64,000 nt of DNA from Solirubrobacter sp963837485 (GTDB taxonomy: Bacteria; Actinomycetota; Thermoleophilia; Solirubrobacterales; Solirubrobacteraceae), in the NCBI GenBank assembly GCA_963837485.1, contig CAWINP010000013.1, forward strand, positions 124,001 through 188,000, in the 5' to 3' direction. Position 1 is the stretch's first letter; every line of letters begins with the position of its first letter. Of this stretch, positions 1-8,407 are shown piece after piece. Both the position numbers and the translations under genes were made by a program. Under the pieces are notes generated by a model that was given only the letters and a program-made list of their open reading frames with translations, did no database searches and had not been told where the DNA came from.

Positions 1-404
1 CAGTGACCGCTGGCCGACGCGGTCGGAGTCACAGGTCCGGCGTAGTAGCTGTAGTCACCGATGTCCTGGGCAACGCCGCCCGCGATCGGACGGCAGCCGT
101 TCCCCGGACGGCTCTGGGCGCAGATCGTGAGCTGCACGCCCGTCCAGACACGCTTACCCCAGGTGGCGCCCGCGTGGTTCATCTTGGCGCAGTTCCTTCC
201 GGTCGCCGCGTTGTAGTACACGTCGAGCTCGCCGACCTTCTTGCCGTCCCAGTTCGCGTTGATGGAATCGATCAGCGAGCCCGCGCAGGCACCGCCGTCT
301 CCGGCCGAGGCGGGAGCCGAAACGACCAGAGCGGCGGTCGCCGCCCCGGCGAGGCACGCCGCCGCAGCGACGCGACGGACCCTTCCGCGCATTGAACCGA
401 GCAT
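1..404 (-). CDS. Secreted SapA-like protein, 3' end outside window
   Basis: The reading frame is open from an ATG at 404 to the window edge (134 codons seen, no stop), so the C-terminus is missing. It begins with an Arg-rich stretch and an Ala-rich hydrophobic core ending in SAPASA, a Sec signal peptide with probable cleavage near residue 38. The mature part has cysteines that could pair (GACAG, RNCAK, TICAQ, NGCRP) and a tail reading DIGDYSYYAGPVT. That tail resembles small secreted actinobacterial proteins of the spore-associated protein A type. A purine-rich AGGGGG lies about 9 nt before the ATG; a second in-frame ATG at 392 is possible. The family assignment is from memory of the motif, and no enzymatic role is apparent. 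Confidence 0.6.
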   Translation of the reverse strand, partial: MLGSMRGRVRRVAAAACLAGAATAALVVSAPASAGDGGACAGSLIDSINANWDGKKVGELDVYYNAATGRNCAKMNHAGATWGKRVWTGVQLTICAQSRPGNGCRPIAGGVAQDIGDYSYYAGPVTPTASASGH

Positions 405-929
405 GTCTCATTTCCCCCTGGTTGAAGGATTGGCATTCGCGACGCGCGCCGCGCGGCGCCCGGCCGCGCGGGAAGAGCGCGCGCCGCGCGTCGCCCACCG
501 TCGCGGGCGAGACGCTGCCAGAACGCAGCGTGCGCGACTAGAGCCGTTTGACCTAAATCCGGTCGTGGGACCGTGTGGGCCCAATTGCCGCGCGCCGCCT
601 CACGAGTCCGTTGGCGCGTCGTGGCGCTTCCGTCCGCAAAGCGCGTGCCGGAGCTATGCCCTGGTGCTCAGACCTGGATGGCGTACCCGGCACACGACGG
701 CGTCGAGCGCCCCGGTCAGCGTCTGTAAAGAGGCTGTCTCGTCGTCGGCGCGCCAGGAGACGATGGCGTTTGGGTTGGCAGGCCTGCCCCCGAGGCGTGA
801 TGGCGTGCCGGGGATGCAGGGCTACAACGCCCAGCTGCGGCGAGGCGAGCGGCCGGGCTGGACCGGCGGCATGTACTCGTTCATGCGCCGCGTGCTCGCC
901 ACTCCACTCGGTGACGACCTCTACCGCCA
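405..929. other. Gene-poor stretch
   Basis: I found no convincing gene here. The part next to 404 is the leader of the secreted protein. The rest probably carries downstream debris of the decayed cupin gene. Open frames exist on both strands, but none has a recognisable protein or consistent third-position bias. A perfect 12-bp palindrome, GGCAGGCCTGCC, lies at 777-788. Confidence 0.4.
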
Positions 930-1215
930 ATGCCAGAGTCGACCTTCCGTCGTCTGGCGCGGCCGCGAAGACGAACTCCCACGCCCGAGACCGGGCCGGC
1001 CGCTCCGGGGCGCCCGCCGAACGCCATCACGATCGTGCCGTCAGCCGTGGCGATCGCCTCCCGCCGTGACGCCGGATCGTGAACGATGACGAGCGTGCCC
1101 GCCGGGGCGTCGATCGCCTCGCCGTCCGCCTCGTCGTGCGGCTCGACCACGTGCTCTCGCGCGTCGCCGGAATAGGCATGGTTCCGAACGCGGTGATGCC
1201 GAGCGTCCGCGGCGA
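930..1215 (-). pseudogene. Decayed cupin-domain protein
   Basis: Pieces of one cupin-like protein occur in order on the minus strand but in three frames: LGITAFG (about 1190-1210), then YSGDAREHVVEPHDEADG and the segment from IDAPAGTL to AFGGRPG, then AWEFVFAAAP (about 975-1000). In related actinobacterial proteins these form one chain. The metal-ligand strand expected between HDEADG and the IDAPAG segment (a LYVVVSG-type sequence) is missing, so there is an internal deletion plus at least two frameshifts. The gene is almost certainly dead. The alignment to the family is from memory. Confidence 0.55.
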
Positions 1216-1282
1216 GCGACGCGGGCGGGCACGGGACGAAGCTAGCGCGCCGATTGCTGCTTGAGCTGCGTCGCACCGAGCG

Positions 1283-2086
1283 TCATGTGCGCTCGGCGAT
1301 CGCGAGCACATGCGGACTGGCGCCGAGCAACGCCGGCTCCGCCTCGATGCGATCGAGGGTGCGGAGCAGCGTCGCGCGTCTCGTCGGTTCGTCGAGGCGA
1401 GCGTCGATGTCTGGCAGGAACGCCGCGATCCCCTCGACGGCGATCAGCGCGCGCAGGTCGAAGCCGGTCTCGCCGACCTCGTCCGCGAGCTCCTCGGGCG
1501 GGTGGAAGTAGGCGGTCGTGAACCAGCCGGGGACACGCTCGGGATTCGCGTGGTGCCCGTCGCGCAGGTTGCGTTCGACGCTCGCCTCGAATCGAGGGTC
1601 GGCGAGGAAGTCACGAAAGAGCCCGTCGAGCGTCGACGCGAAGCGCGTGATCGCGGCGGCCGCGAGCACGCCACCTGGGCGCAACACGCGCCGCGCCTCG
1701 CGAAGCGCGTCCAGCCGATCGCCGCGTTCAGGAAGGTGGTAGAGCGGCCCGAGCAGCAAGACCGCATCGGCGTGGTGATCGGGCCAAGGCAGCGCGCGAG
1801 CGTCCCCGACGCGAGCATCGCTCACGCCCGTCGCACGCGCCTGCTCGATGTGCAGCGCGATTGGATCCAACAACGCCACCTCATAGCCCCGCTCGGCAAG
1901 CCATCTCGCATACACGCCGGGGCCGCCGCCCACGTCGAGGACCACCGCGGGCGGGTCGGGAAGATGGCGGTCGAGCAGGATCTCGGTCCGCAATCGCTCC
2001 AGCCGGCCCCAGGTCGACAGCCGTTGGGCCTCTGAGCCCGAGCCGTAGTAGACCGCCATGTCCGCGTCGGTCGTCCACTCGCCCAT
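1283..2086 (-). CDS. Class I SAM-dependent methyltransferase
   Basis: The 267-residue protein has the Rossmann signature VLDVGGGPGVYARWLA (motif I), an acidic loop ALLDPI, a post-I segment VGDARALPWPDHHADAVLLLGPLYHL, and RRVLRPGGVLAAAAI (motifs II/III), which is the order seen in UbiE/Methyltransf_11 enzymes. The substrate cannot be read from the sequence. It lies 35 nt after rph on the same strand and may be cotranscribed with it. The ATG at 2086 is preferred; a TTG at 2095 would add three residues. There are no membrane segments. Confidence 0.8.
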   Translation of the reverse strand: MGEWTTDADMAVYYGSGSEAQRLSTWGRLERLRTEILLDRHLPDPPAVVLDVGGGPGVYARWLAERGYEVALLDPIALHIEQARATGVSDARVGDARALPWPDHHADAVLLLGPLYHLPERGDRLDALREARRVLRPGGVLAAAAITRFASTLDGLFRDFLADPRFEASVERNLRDGHHANPERVPGWFTTAYFHPPEELADEVGETGFDLRALIAVEGIAAFLPDIDARLDEPTRRATLLRTLDRIEAEPALLGASPHVLAIAERT

Positions 2087-2121
2087 GGCACTCAACCGTG
2101 GCAGATCCGCGGCCGCGGAGG

Positions 2122-4725
2122 CTACGCCAGGAGCTCGACGTACCCGTCGGTTCCATGCACGCGGATCCGCTGCCCGTCCCGGATCAGCCGGGTGGCGTGT
2201 TCCACGCCCACGACGGCCGGCAAGCCGTACTCGCGTGCGACCACCGCGCCGTGCGTCATCAGGCCGCCCACCTCCGTGACCAGGCCCTTGATCGCGACGA
2301 ACAGGGGGGACCAGCTGGGGTCCGTGTAGGCCGTGACCAGGATGTCGCCGGGCTCGAGCTCGGCCTCCGCAAGGTCCGCGATGACCCGAGCCCGCCCCTC
2401 GATCGTCCCGCTGGAGACCGGCAGGCCGATCAGCGCGCCGGCCGGCAGGTCGCCGCGCCCGTACGCGCCGGCGACGACCTCGCCCTCCGACGTGAGCACC
2501 CGCGGCGGTGTGAGCGCCTCATACGAGCGGAACGCGTCCTTGCGCCGGGAGATGAGCTGGTCATCCACGAGATTCGTGCGCACGGCGTCCCGGAGCTCCT
2601 GGAACGTGAGGTGGAAGATGTCTTCCTTCTCACGAATCACCCGGGCCAGCACGAGGCGCTCGGCCTCTTCCAGCAGCGCCTGCTTGTAGACGAACGTGCG
2701 GCTGACCAGGCCGTACTTCGGATACTCGCGGTACCCGATGAAGGTCCGGACGCGGTCGATCATCCGCTTGGTCTCTTCCGCCTTGCGCTCCCCGTCCGGC
2801 AGGGCCCGCAGTCGCTCCAGCACCTCCTGTTCCTTCGCCCACGCCTCCTGCCGCCCTTGCTCGAAGCGCCGCTCGCCCGCGCCCGCCTCGAAGTTCCTGA
2901 CGTTGCCGAGGATCAGGGGCACGAGCGTGGTGGGGCGCTCGCTCCACCGCGGCCTCGTGATGTCGATCTCTCCGACGCAGCGCATGCCGTACCTGTCGAG
3001 GTAGTCCCGGATCGCGTCCCTCGCTTGCAGCCCGCCGGGGAGCGCGGCCAGCTCATCCAGGAAGCCCTCGTCCTCGACTCCTTCCAGAAAGGCCACCACG
3101 CCGGGGTGCGGGCGGATCGCGTCGGCGACGTCCAGGAGCGCCAGACCCATCTCCGACGTGACGTTGTGGGGGACCGACAGCGTGAGCGTGTCGGCCACGT
3201 TCTTCTCGCCCACCCACGCCTCCAACTGCTCGTTCAGCCACCACGTGGCCTCCATCGCCCCCATGAACACCTGATGGCTCCGCCGATCGAACAGGATCCG
3301 CCGCAGCTCCTGGATGTCCTGGAGGATGAAGTCCAACAGCGCCGATCCGGACCTCGCGCGGATGTCGCGCTTCAACGCGGCGACGGACGCCTCGCTGTGC
3401 CCGATCAGCTCCGCGACGATGGCCGGGTCGGTCTCGATCGGGGCCGGAGCTTCGCCGGGCGGCGGCGCGCCGGGACCGTCGTCCGGGAGCGACGGGATGA
3501 AGCCGCGGTCGACGATTGTCTGCAGCGCGTCTCCCATCAGCGGATCGGCCTTCCAAAACGCCGCGAGGAGGCCGGCGCGGGTCGCCGGCGAGGCCAGGCG
3601 CGGGGCGACATCGACGAACAGCCTCCCACCGGCCTCGTACATCGTCGGCAGCGCAATCAGCTGGTGAATGGAGAGCCCCAGCGGCTTCATGGGGTCGGTC
3701 ATCATCTGTTGGTGTCCGACGGACAGGTAGACGTGGTTCTCCCCGTCGCTCACCACCGGGATGGGAAACAGCGTGGTGATCGGCCGGCTCTGGACGATCT
3801 GGAAGCCATCGTCTGCGAGGCACCATTCGATGTCCTGGGGACGGCCGAAATGCGCCTCGATCCGCCGGCCCAGCTGCGTGAGCCGCATGACCTGCGCATC
3901 CGTCAGCGCCGGCTGCTCCTGCCGCTCCGGGTCGATCGTCTGTTGCTCCGTCCCGCCTGCCGGCGAGGCGTGAATGGCAAGCCGCTTGGCGGCGACCGCC
4001 TTGGCGACGACCTCGCCGTCGCGCACCGTGTATCGGTCCGGGTTCACCAGGCCGGAGACCAGGGCCTCGCCGAGACCGAAGCCGGCCTCCACTGAGGCGA
4101 GCTTGCGGTTGGACGTGACGGGGTCCGCCGTGAAGAGGATGCCGGCCGCCTGCGGGAAGACCATCCGCTGCACGACGACGGCCATGTGGACCTTCCGGTG
4201 GTCGACGCCGCTGCGGAGACGGTAGGTCACCGCCCGCTCAGTGAACAGCGAGGCCCAGCACCGGCTGACGTGCCGGAGGATCGCGGCCGGCCCGACGACG
4301 TTCAGATACGTGTCCTGCTGGCCTGCGAACGAGGCGGTCGGCAGGTCCTCCGCCGTCGCGCTCGATCGGACGGCGCACGCGGTGTGCTCGCCGAGACCGG
4401 CGAGCGCGAGGGTGATCGCCGCCGCCACCTCGTCGGGGATCGCGATCCCTTCGAGGCTCCGGCGGATCTCCGCGCTGAGCGTGCGGATAGCCTCCCGGTC
4501 GTCGGCCTCCACGCGCGACAGCCGGTCGAGCCGCTCGTCGATCGCCGGCGCTTCCCGCACGATCCGGCGGAAGGCGTCCGTGGTCACGCAGAAGCCGGGC
4601 GGCATGCGGATGCCGTCGATGCGGGAAAGCTCCCCCAGATGCGCGCCCTTGCCGCCGGCGACCGCGACCTGCGTTGCGTCGATCGCTTGGAAATCCGCCA
4701 CGTAGCAGTCGGGCTGGAAGCCCAT
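2122..4725 (-). CDS. rph: Rifamycin phosphotransferase
   Basis: The 867-residue enzyme resembles PEP synthase and inactivates rifamycins by ATP-dependent phosphorylation of the ansa-chain hydroxyl. An N-terminal ATP-grasp domain (residues about 1-320; GGKGAHLGELSR, AVRSSATAEDLP, SFAGQQDTYLNV, QDIEWCL, IVQSRPI) is followed by a rifamycin-binding domain and a C-terminal swivelling His domain. The latter carries GGLMTHGAVVAREYGLPAV, whose His is residue 825, matching as I recall the catalytic His of the Listeria enzyme. Full length for the family. The ATG at 4725 has an AAGGGAG ribosome site 7 nt upstream. A RAE-like palindrome upstream supports rifamycin-responsive control. Confidence 0.92.
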   Translation of the reverse strand: MGFQPDCYVADFQAIDATQVAVAGGKGAHLGELSRIDGIRMPPGFCVTTDAFRRIVREAPAIDERLDRLSRVEADDREAIRTLSAEIRRSLEGIAIPDEVAAAITLALAGLGEHTACAVRSSATAEDLPTASFAGQQDTYLNVVGPAAILRHVSRCWASLFTERAVTYRLRSGVDHRKVHMAVVVQRMVFPQAAGILFTADPVTSNRKLASVEAGFGLGEALVSGLVNPDRYTVRDGEVVAKAVAAKRLAIHASPAGGTEQQTIDPERQEQPALTDAQVMRLTQLGRRIEAHFGRPQDIEWCLADDGFQIVQSRPITTLFPIPVVSDGENHVYLSVGHQQMMTDPMKPLGLSIHQLIALPTMYEAGGRLFVDVAPRLASPATRAGLLAAFWKADPLMGDALQTIVDRGFIPSLPDDGPGAPPPGEAPAPIETDPAIVAELIGHSEASVAALKRDIRARSGSALLDFILQDIQELRRILFDRRSHQVFMGAMEATWWLNEQLEAWVGEKNVADTLTLSVPHNVTSEMGLALLDVADAIRPHPGVVAFLEGVEDEGFLDELAALPGGLQARDAIRDYLDRYGMRCVGEIDITRPRWSERPTTLVPLILGNVRNFEAGAGERRFEQGRQEAWAKEQEVLERLRALPDGERKAEETKRMIDRVRTFIGYREYPKYGLVSRTFVYKQALLEEAERLVLARVIREKEDIFHLTFQELRDAVRTNLVDDQLISRRKDAFRSYEALTPPRVLTSEGEVVAGAYGRGDLPAGALIGLPVSSGTIEGRARVIADLAEAELEPGDILVTAYTDPSWSPLFVAIKGLVTEVGGLMTHGAVVAREYGLPAVVGVEHATRLIRDGQRIRVHGTDGYVELLA

Positions 4726-4757
4726 CGCGCTACTCCCTTCGTCGCTTGCGGCGAGCG

Positions 4758-4763
4758 AGTATG
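4758..4763 (-). promoter_or_regulatory. Possible -10 box of rph
   Basis: On the minus strand the hexamer CATACT lies between the RAE-like palindrome and the start of rph, leaving about 25 nt of leader that contains the ribosome site. A TTGTTT inside the palindrome could be the -35 but with a long 19-nt spacer, so the box is tentative. Confidence 0.35.
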
Positions 4764-4774
4764 GAGCACACCCC

Positions 4775-4793
4775 GGGGCTTGAAACAAGCCCC
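4775..4793. promoter_or_regulatory. Rifamycin-associated element (RAE)-like palindrome
   Basis: The sequence GGGGCTTGAAACAAGCCCC is a perfect inverted repeat with 8-bp arms and a 3-bp centre, 50 bp before rph. It matches about 15 of 19 positions of the RAE described upstream of actinobacterial rifamycin-inactivating genes, as I remember that consensus (GGGGCTTGCGGCAAGGCCC). It would make rph rifamycin-inducible. Confidence 0.75.
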
Positions 4794-4891
4794 CCAGGCG
4801 GCGATAATCTGGAACTGGCGGGGGGGAATTGACGATCGCCGTCGCGATCGCGCTATCGGCCCTCGCGATTGGCGCGGCCCCCGGGCGCGCT

Positions 4892-4897
4892 TACGGT
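4892..4897 (+). promoter_or_regulatory. -10 box (TACGGT) of cupredoxin gene
   Basis: TACGGT ends 6 nt before the ATG at 4904, the spacing of the leaderless promoters seen throughout the window. It supports 4904 over the upstream in-frame start at 4829. Confidence 0.45.
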
Positions 4898-4903
4898 CGG
4901 GCG

Positions 4904-5266
4904 ATGCTCCCTCGCGCCCTGATCGCACTCGTGACCGTCGTTCTGCTCGCCGCCTGCGGCGGCTCGGGAACCCCGGCCGCGCAGAGGCCCTCGTCAACGG
5001 CGGGAGGCGCGGACGCCGTGAAGATCAGCGACTTCAAGTTCGCGCCGGCGACGCTCGACGCGAAGGCCGGCGCCAAGGTCACCATCACCAACAACGACAG
5101 CACGACCCACACGGCGACGGCCGACGGCGGCGCGTTCGACACGGGCGACCTGGATCCGGGCGCGTCGAAGACGATCACGCTGAGCAAGCCGGGCACGTAC
5201 GCCTACCACTGCCAGATCCACCCGTTCATGAAGGCGACGATCGCCGTTAAAGCCGACCTTCCGTGA
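4904..5266 (+). CDS. Cupredoxin-domain lipoprotein
   Basis: The 120-residue protein has a lipoprotein signal: a hydrophobic core followed by the lipobox LLAAC, so it is probably diacylated and anchored outside the membrane. The mature region is a plastocyanin-like domain: ITNNDSTTHTAT supplies the first copper His, and GTYAYHCQIHPFMK supplies Cys, His and Met of a type 1 copper site. It is probably a small periplasmic electron carrier or copper-binding protein; the partner is not visible. Its 3' end overlaps the convergent anti-sigma-like gene by 20 bp. Confidence 0.85.
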   Translation: MLPRALIALVTVVLLAACGGSGTPAAQRPSSTAGGADAVKISDFKFAPATLDAKAGAKVTITNNDSTTHTATADGGAFDTGDLDPGASKTITLSKPGTYAYHCQIHPFMKATIAVKADLP

Positions 5267-6155
5267 CCCGCTTGGCCCCGGGGTGCGGGCTCAGCTGCAG
5301 CAGACGCTCGTTCCCGGGCGTGCGCGGGAGGCGCTGGGCGACGAGGTAGTCCGTGACCGGCTCGATGAAGCCCGCCCGCGTGTTGGGCGCGGGGATGTGC
5401 TCGACGATCCGCACCGGCAGGTAGCTGTCGCGGCTGATGTAGACCGTGCGGTGGAGCTGCTCTTCGTGCGTCGGCAGGCCGGCCGGATCGCCGACCGCGC
5501 CGGTCGCCGGCAGGTCGATGACCTCCATCGTGTAGTCGACGCGCAACTCGTAGACCGCGATCCCGCGCACGGCCGTCTCGCCGACCAGGTGCACGTTGCC
5601 GTCGCCGGCGCGCGCGCGGTCGAGCAGCAGCGCGAGGTCGTCGATGACGTGATCGGACGGGCCGCCGTCGGCAAGGCTGCCGTACGGGTGCGCCTTGTCG
5701 TTGAACCAGTCGGGCTCGGTGTGGGTGATCAGCTCGTCGTTCTGGGCCGAGTACGAGAGCGCCGTCTTGGTCTTGAAGTCGGTCATCGACTCGACCGCCT
5801 TGTCGGTGCCGCCGCGGTAGATCCAGCGCTCCTCGCGGCCGCCGTCGGCCTGCCAGACCTCCATCGTGTTGCCGCCGGCGTCGACCGACTTCAGATGCAG
5901 GATGGTGTCCGGGTCGTTCAGGGCCGCCGCCGCGCGGGCGACGACGTCCGGCGACGCGCGCAGCGACGGAGCCAGCGCCACGGCGACGGCGGCGAGGGCG
6001 AGCGCGCCGGCCAGCGCGAGCGCCCGCGGCCGGCGGCGCCGTCCACGCGGAGCCGCCGGGGGAGCGGCGAGGATCCGCTCCAGCGCGGCCTCGTCGGGGG
6101 AGAACTCGGGGGCCGGGCGCACGGAGCGCAGCAGCTGGAGGGCGTCGTTGCTCAT
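5247..6155 (-). CDS. Single-pass membrane partner of ECF sigma factor
   Basis: The 302-residue protein has a cytoplasmic segment of about 45 residues ending in a very Arg-rich patch (RGRRRRPR). One Ala/Leu transmembrane helix follows at about residues 46-66, then a large extracytoplasmic domain (HLKSVDAGGNTMEVWQADGG onward). It begins one base after the stop of the sigma gene (TGAcATG), so the two are translated together. The topology fits an anti-sigma or co-sensor role, but no canonical HxxxCxxC zinc anti-sigma motif is present. Assignment as partner rests on position and topology. Confidence 0.6.
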   Translation of the reverse strand: MSNDALQLLRSVRPAPEFSPDEAALERILAAPPAAPRGRRRRPRALALAGALALAAVAVALAPSLRASPDVVARAAAALNDPDTILHLKSVDAGGNTMEVWQADGGREERWIYRGGTDKAVESMTDFKTKTALSYSAQNDELITHTEPDWFNDKAHPYGSLADGGPSDHVIDDLALLLDRARAGDGNVHLVGETAVRGIAVYELRVDYTMEVIDLPATGAVGDPAGLPTHEEQLHRTVYISRDSYLPVRIVEHIPAPNTRAGFIEPVTDYLVAQRLPRTPGNERLLQLSPHPGAKRVTEGRL

Positions 6156-6156
6156 G

Positions 6157-6696
6157 TCAGGCGGCCTCGGGAACGGGGAACGGAGAAGGGTCTTCGACGG
6201 CCAGCGCGGCGCGCAGCTCGCACTCCAGCCGGCGCCCGGCGCGCGACAGCCGCGCGCGCACGGTGACGGGGGAGAGGCCGAGCACGGCCGCGACCTCGCG
6301 CGGCGCGAGCCCGTCCCAGAAGCGCAGCAGGAGCAGCTCGCGGTCGCGCTCGCCGACCGCGACCAGCGCGGCCACGAGCGCCCGCCGGCGCGCGCCGGCG
6401 TCGACGGCGGACTGGATGTCAGGCGTCGCCGGCATCACGTCCGCCAGCCGCACGGCCAGCGCGTCGGCGCGCTCGCGCGACCGGCGTGCGTTGGCCAGGC
6501 ACTTGGCTGCGGTGTTGAGCAGCCAGGGCACGATGTGCGGCGGCAGCTCGGCCTGGCGGCGCCACGCCACCAGGAACGTCTCGGCCGCCACGTCCTCGAC
6601 CGCGGAGCGGTCGACGCGCGCCGCGAGATAGCGGCACACGGTCCCATAGTGGGTTCGATACAACCGGCGGAAGGCCTCGGGATCGCGGTCGTCCAT
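6157..6696 (-). CDS. ECF-type RNA polymerase sigma factor
   Basis: The 179-residue protein has sigma region 2 (FRRLYRTHYGTVCRYLA, then VEDVAAETFLVAWRR) and region 4 with a helix-turn-helix (RELLLLRFWDGLAPREVAAVLGLSPVTVRARLSRA), the two-domain ECF layout. I chose the ATG at 6696 (MDDRDPEAF) because region 2 starts right after it; an ORF extending to 6798 would add an unlikely Cys/His-rich leader running under the divergent ABC gene. It directs transcription of its own regulon with the downstream membrane partner as probable regulator. Confidence 0.85.
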   Translation of the reverse strand: MDDRDPEAFRRLYRTHYGTVCRYLAARVDRSAVEDVAAETFLVAWRRQAELPPHIVPWLLNTAAKCLANARRSRERADALAVRLADVMPATPDIQSAVDAGARRRALVAALVAVGERDRELLLLRFWDGLAPREVAAVLGLSPVTVRARLSRAGRRLECELRAALAVEDPSPFPVPEAA

Positions 6697-6751
6697 CACC
6701 GACTCGATGTGCGGATGCACGGTTTCGTGACAGAAACCTGCCTGTCGCTGG

Positions 6752-6757
6752 TAGATG
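6752..6757 (+). promoter_or_regulatory. Weak -10-like box of ABC operon
   Basis: TAGATG ends 7 nt before the ATG at 6765, the usual spacing of leaderless promoters in this window, but it lacks the final T. A GTGACA 19 bp upstream could be a -35. Confidence 0.25.
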
Positions 6758-6764
6758 TGTGGGC

Positions 6765-7664
6765 ATGGCGAGAGCGATCGAGGTCTCCGGACTGACAAAG
6801 CGCTTTGGAGAGGTGCTGGCCGTGGACGACCTTTCGTTCACCGTCGACGAGGGGCGGATCGTCGGTTTCCTCGGCCCAAACGGCGCCGGCAAGACGACCA
6901 CGCTGCGGATGCTGCTCGGGCTCGTGAACCCGACGGCGGGCAGCTCGACGGTCCTCGGCTCGCCGTATCGAGCCCTCAAGGATCCCGTCCACAGCGTCGG
7001 CGCCGTCCTCGACGGCGGCATGCTGCACCCGGGCCGCAGCGGCCGCAACCACCTGCTCGCGCTCGCCAAGGAGGCCGGCGTGTCCGCGCCGCGCGTCGAC
7101 GAGGTGCTCGCGCTCGTGGCGCTCACTGACGCTGCCGATCGCCGCGCCGGCGGCTACTCGCTCGGCATGCGCCAGCGGCTCGGGCTCGCCGCGGCGCTGC
7201 TCGGCGATCCCAAGGTGCTCGTGCTCGACGAGCCCGCCAACGGCCTCGACCCCCAGGGCATCCGCTGGCTGCGCGACTTCCTGCGCAGCCTCGCCCGCGA
7301 AGGGCGGGCGGTGCTGGTCTCGAGCCACGTGCTCGCCGAGGTCTCCCAGACCGCCGACGACATCGTGGTGATCGCCAGAGGCCGGTCGGTGGCCCAGGGC
7401 AGCCTGGCCGAGCTGGTCGCCCGCAGCGGCGGCGGGATGAAGGTGTCCGGGCCCGACACGCCGCGCCTGCGCGAGCTGCTCGTCAAGGGCGGGGCGGACG
7501 TCAGCGGCGACGGCGACCTGATCGTCCGCAACCGCACGGGCGAGGACATCGGGCGCGTGATCGCCGAGCATCAGCTCGTCGTCTCCGAGCTGGCCCCCGT
7601 CGGCTCGAGCCTGGAGGAAGTCTTCTTCGAGCTCACCGACAGTGGAACCGGAGGTCCGTCATGA
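6765..7664 (+). CDS. ABC transporter ATP-binding protein
   Basis: The 299-residue ATPase has Walker A GPNGAGKTTT, a signature motif YSLGMRQR, Walker B VLVLDEPANGLDP and the switch His in SSHVLAE. This is a DRR/CcmA-type exporter ATPase, with a C-terminal extension ending in SSLEEVFFELT, typical of that group. It overlaps the permease gene by 4 bp (ATGA), so the two form one exporter. The substrate is unknown. It is transcribed away from the ECF sigma gene, which might control it. Confidence 0.9.
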   Translation: MARAIEVSGLTKRFGEVLAVDDLSFTVDEGRIVGFLGPNGAGKTTTLRMLLGLVNPTAGSSTVLGSPYRALKDPVHSVGAVLDGGMLHPGRSGRNHLLALAKEAGVSAPRVDEVLALVALTDAADRRAGGYSLGMRQRLGLAAALLGDPKVLVLDEPANGLDPQGIRWLRDFLRSLAREGRAVLVSSHVLAEVSQTADDIVVIARGRSVAQGSLAELVARSGGGMKVSGPDTPRLRELLVKGGADVSGDGDLIVRNRTGEDIGRVIAEHQLVVSELAPVGSSLEEVFFELTDSGTGGPS

Positions 7665-8407
7665 CCCGCCTCGTCGGCGCCGAGGTCTTCAAGCTGCGCA
7701 CCACGCGCACGTTCTACGGCCTCGTGCTCGGCGCGCTGGGCCTCGTGCTGGTGATCGTGATCCTGGCCAGCGCGACCGCGAACAAGTCCGACATCACGCT
7801 GCGCGACGTGATCGGGATCTCCGGCTTCGCGCAGGTGTTCGCGCTGCTGCTCGGCATCATCGCCGTCACCAGCGAGTTCCGGCACGGCACGGTGACGCCC
7901 AGCCTGCTCGTGGTGCCCGACCGCGCGAGGCTCACGCTCGCCAAGCTCGGGGCGGCGCTCATCGTCGGGCTCGCGCTCGGGCTCGTGGCGACCGGGCTCT
8001 CGGCGCTGATCGGCTCGGTGATCCTCAACGCGCGCGACATCCCGAACCCGCTGTCGGGCTCGGACGTGACCAAGATGGTGATCGGCGGCACGGTCGCCAC
8101 CGCGCTCTACGCCGCGCTCGGCGTCGGCGTCGGCGCGGTCGTCCGCAACCAGGTCGGCGCGGTCGTCGGCTCGCTGGTCTACCTGTTCGTGCTGGAGAAC
8201 CTGCTGACGATCGCCAAGCCGCTGCGCGACCCGGTCGCCAAGTACGGCTTCGGCGGCGTCGGCAACGGGCTGACCGGCAGCGGCGACCCGACCGCCGACC
8301 ACCCGCCGCTGGACCAGCTCCCCGCCGGCCTGCTGCTCGCGCTCTACTGCGCGATCTTTCTCGTCATCGGCATCGTGCTGATGCGCAAGCGCGACATCAC
8401 GGCGTGA
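7661..8407 (+). CDS. ABC-2 type membrane permease
   Basis: The 248-residue protein has about six transmembrane helices (first at residues 20-40; others around 55-75, 95-120, 135-155, 160-175 and 220-240). It contains the ABC-2 permease segment EFRHGTVTPSLLV between the second and third helices. It pairs with the ATPase encoded just upstream (ATGA overlap) and its stop overlaps the GTG of the acetyltransferase gene. Substrate not deducible. Confidence 0.85.
   Translation: MTRLVGAEVFKLRTTRTFYGLVLGALGLVLVIVILASATANKSDITLRDVIGISGFAQVFALLLGIIAVTSEFRHGTVTPSLLVVPDRARLTLAKLGAALIVGLALGLVATGLSALIGSVILNARDIPNPLSGSDVTKMVIGGTVATALYAALGVGVGAVVRNQVGAVVGSLVYLFVLENLLTIAKPLRDPVAKYGFGGVGNGLTGSGDPTADHPPLDQLPAGLLLALYCAIFLVIGIVLMRKRDITA

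Noticed and set aside
553..930. Minus-strand ORF of 125 codons
   Set aside because: Only its first few residues continue the cupin remnant. The rest has no recognisable content or codon bias.
1861..4095. Long plus-strand ORF opposite rph
   Set aside because: It is a GC-driven shadow with Arg/His/Gln-rich composition. The opposite strand encodes a full-length, motif-complete rph.
6697..6798. Extended N-terminus of the ECF sigma factor
   Set aside because: The extra 34 residues are Cys/His-rich, unlike the family, and run under the divergent ABC gene. Region 2 begins directly after ATG 6696.
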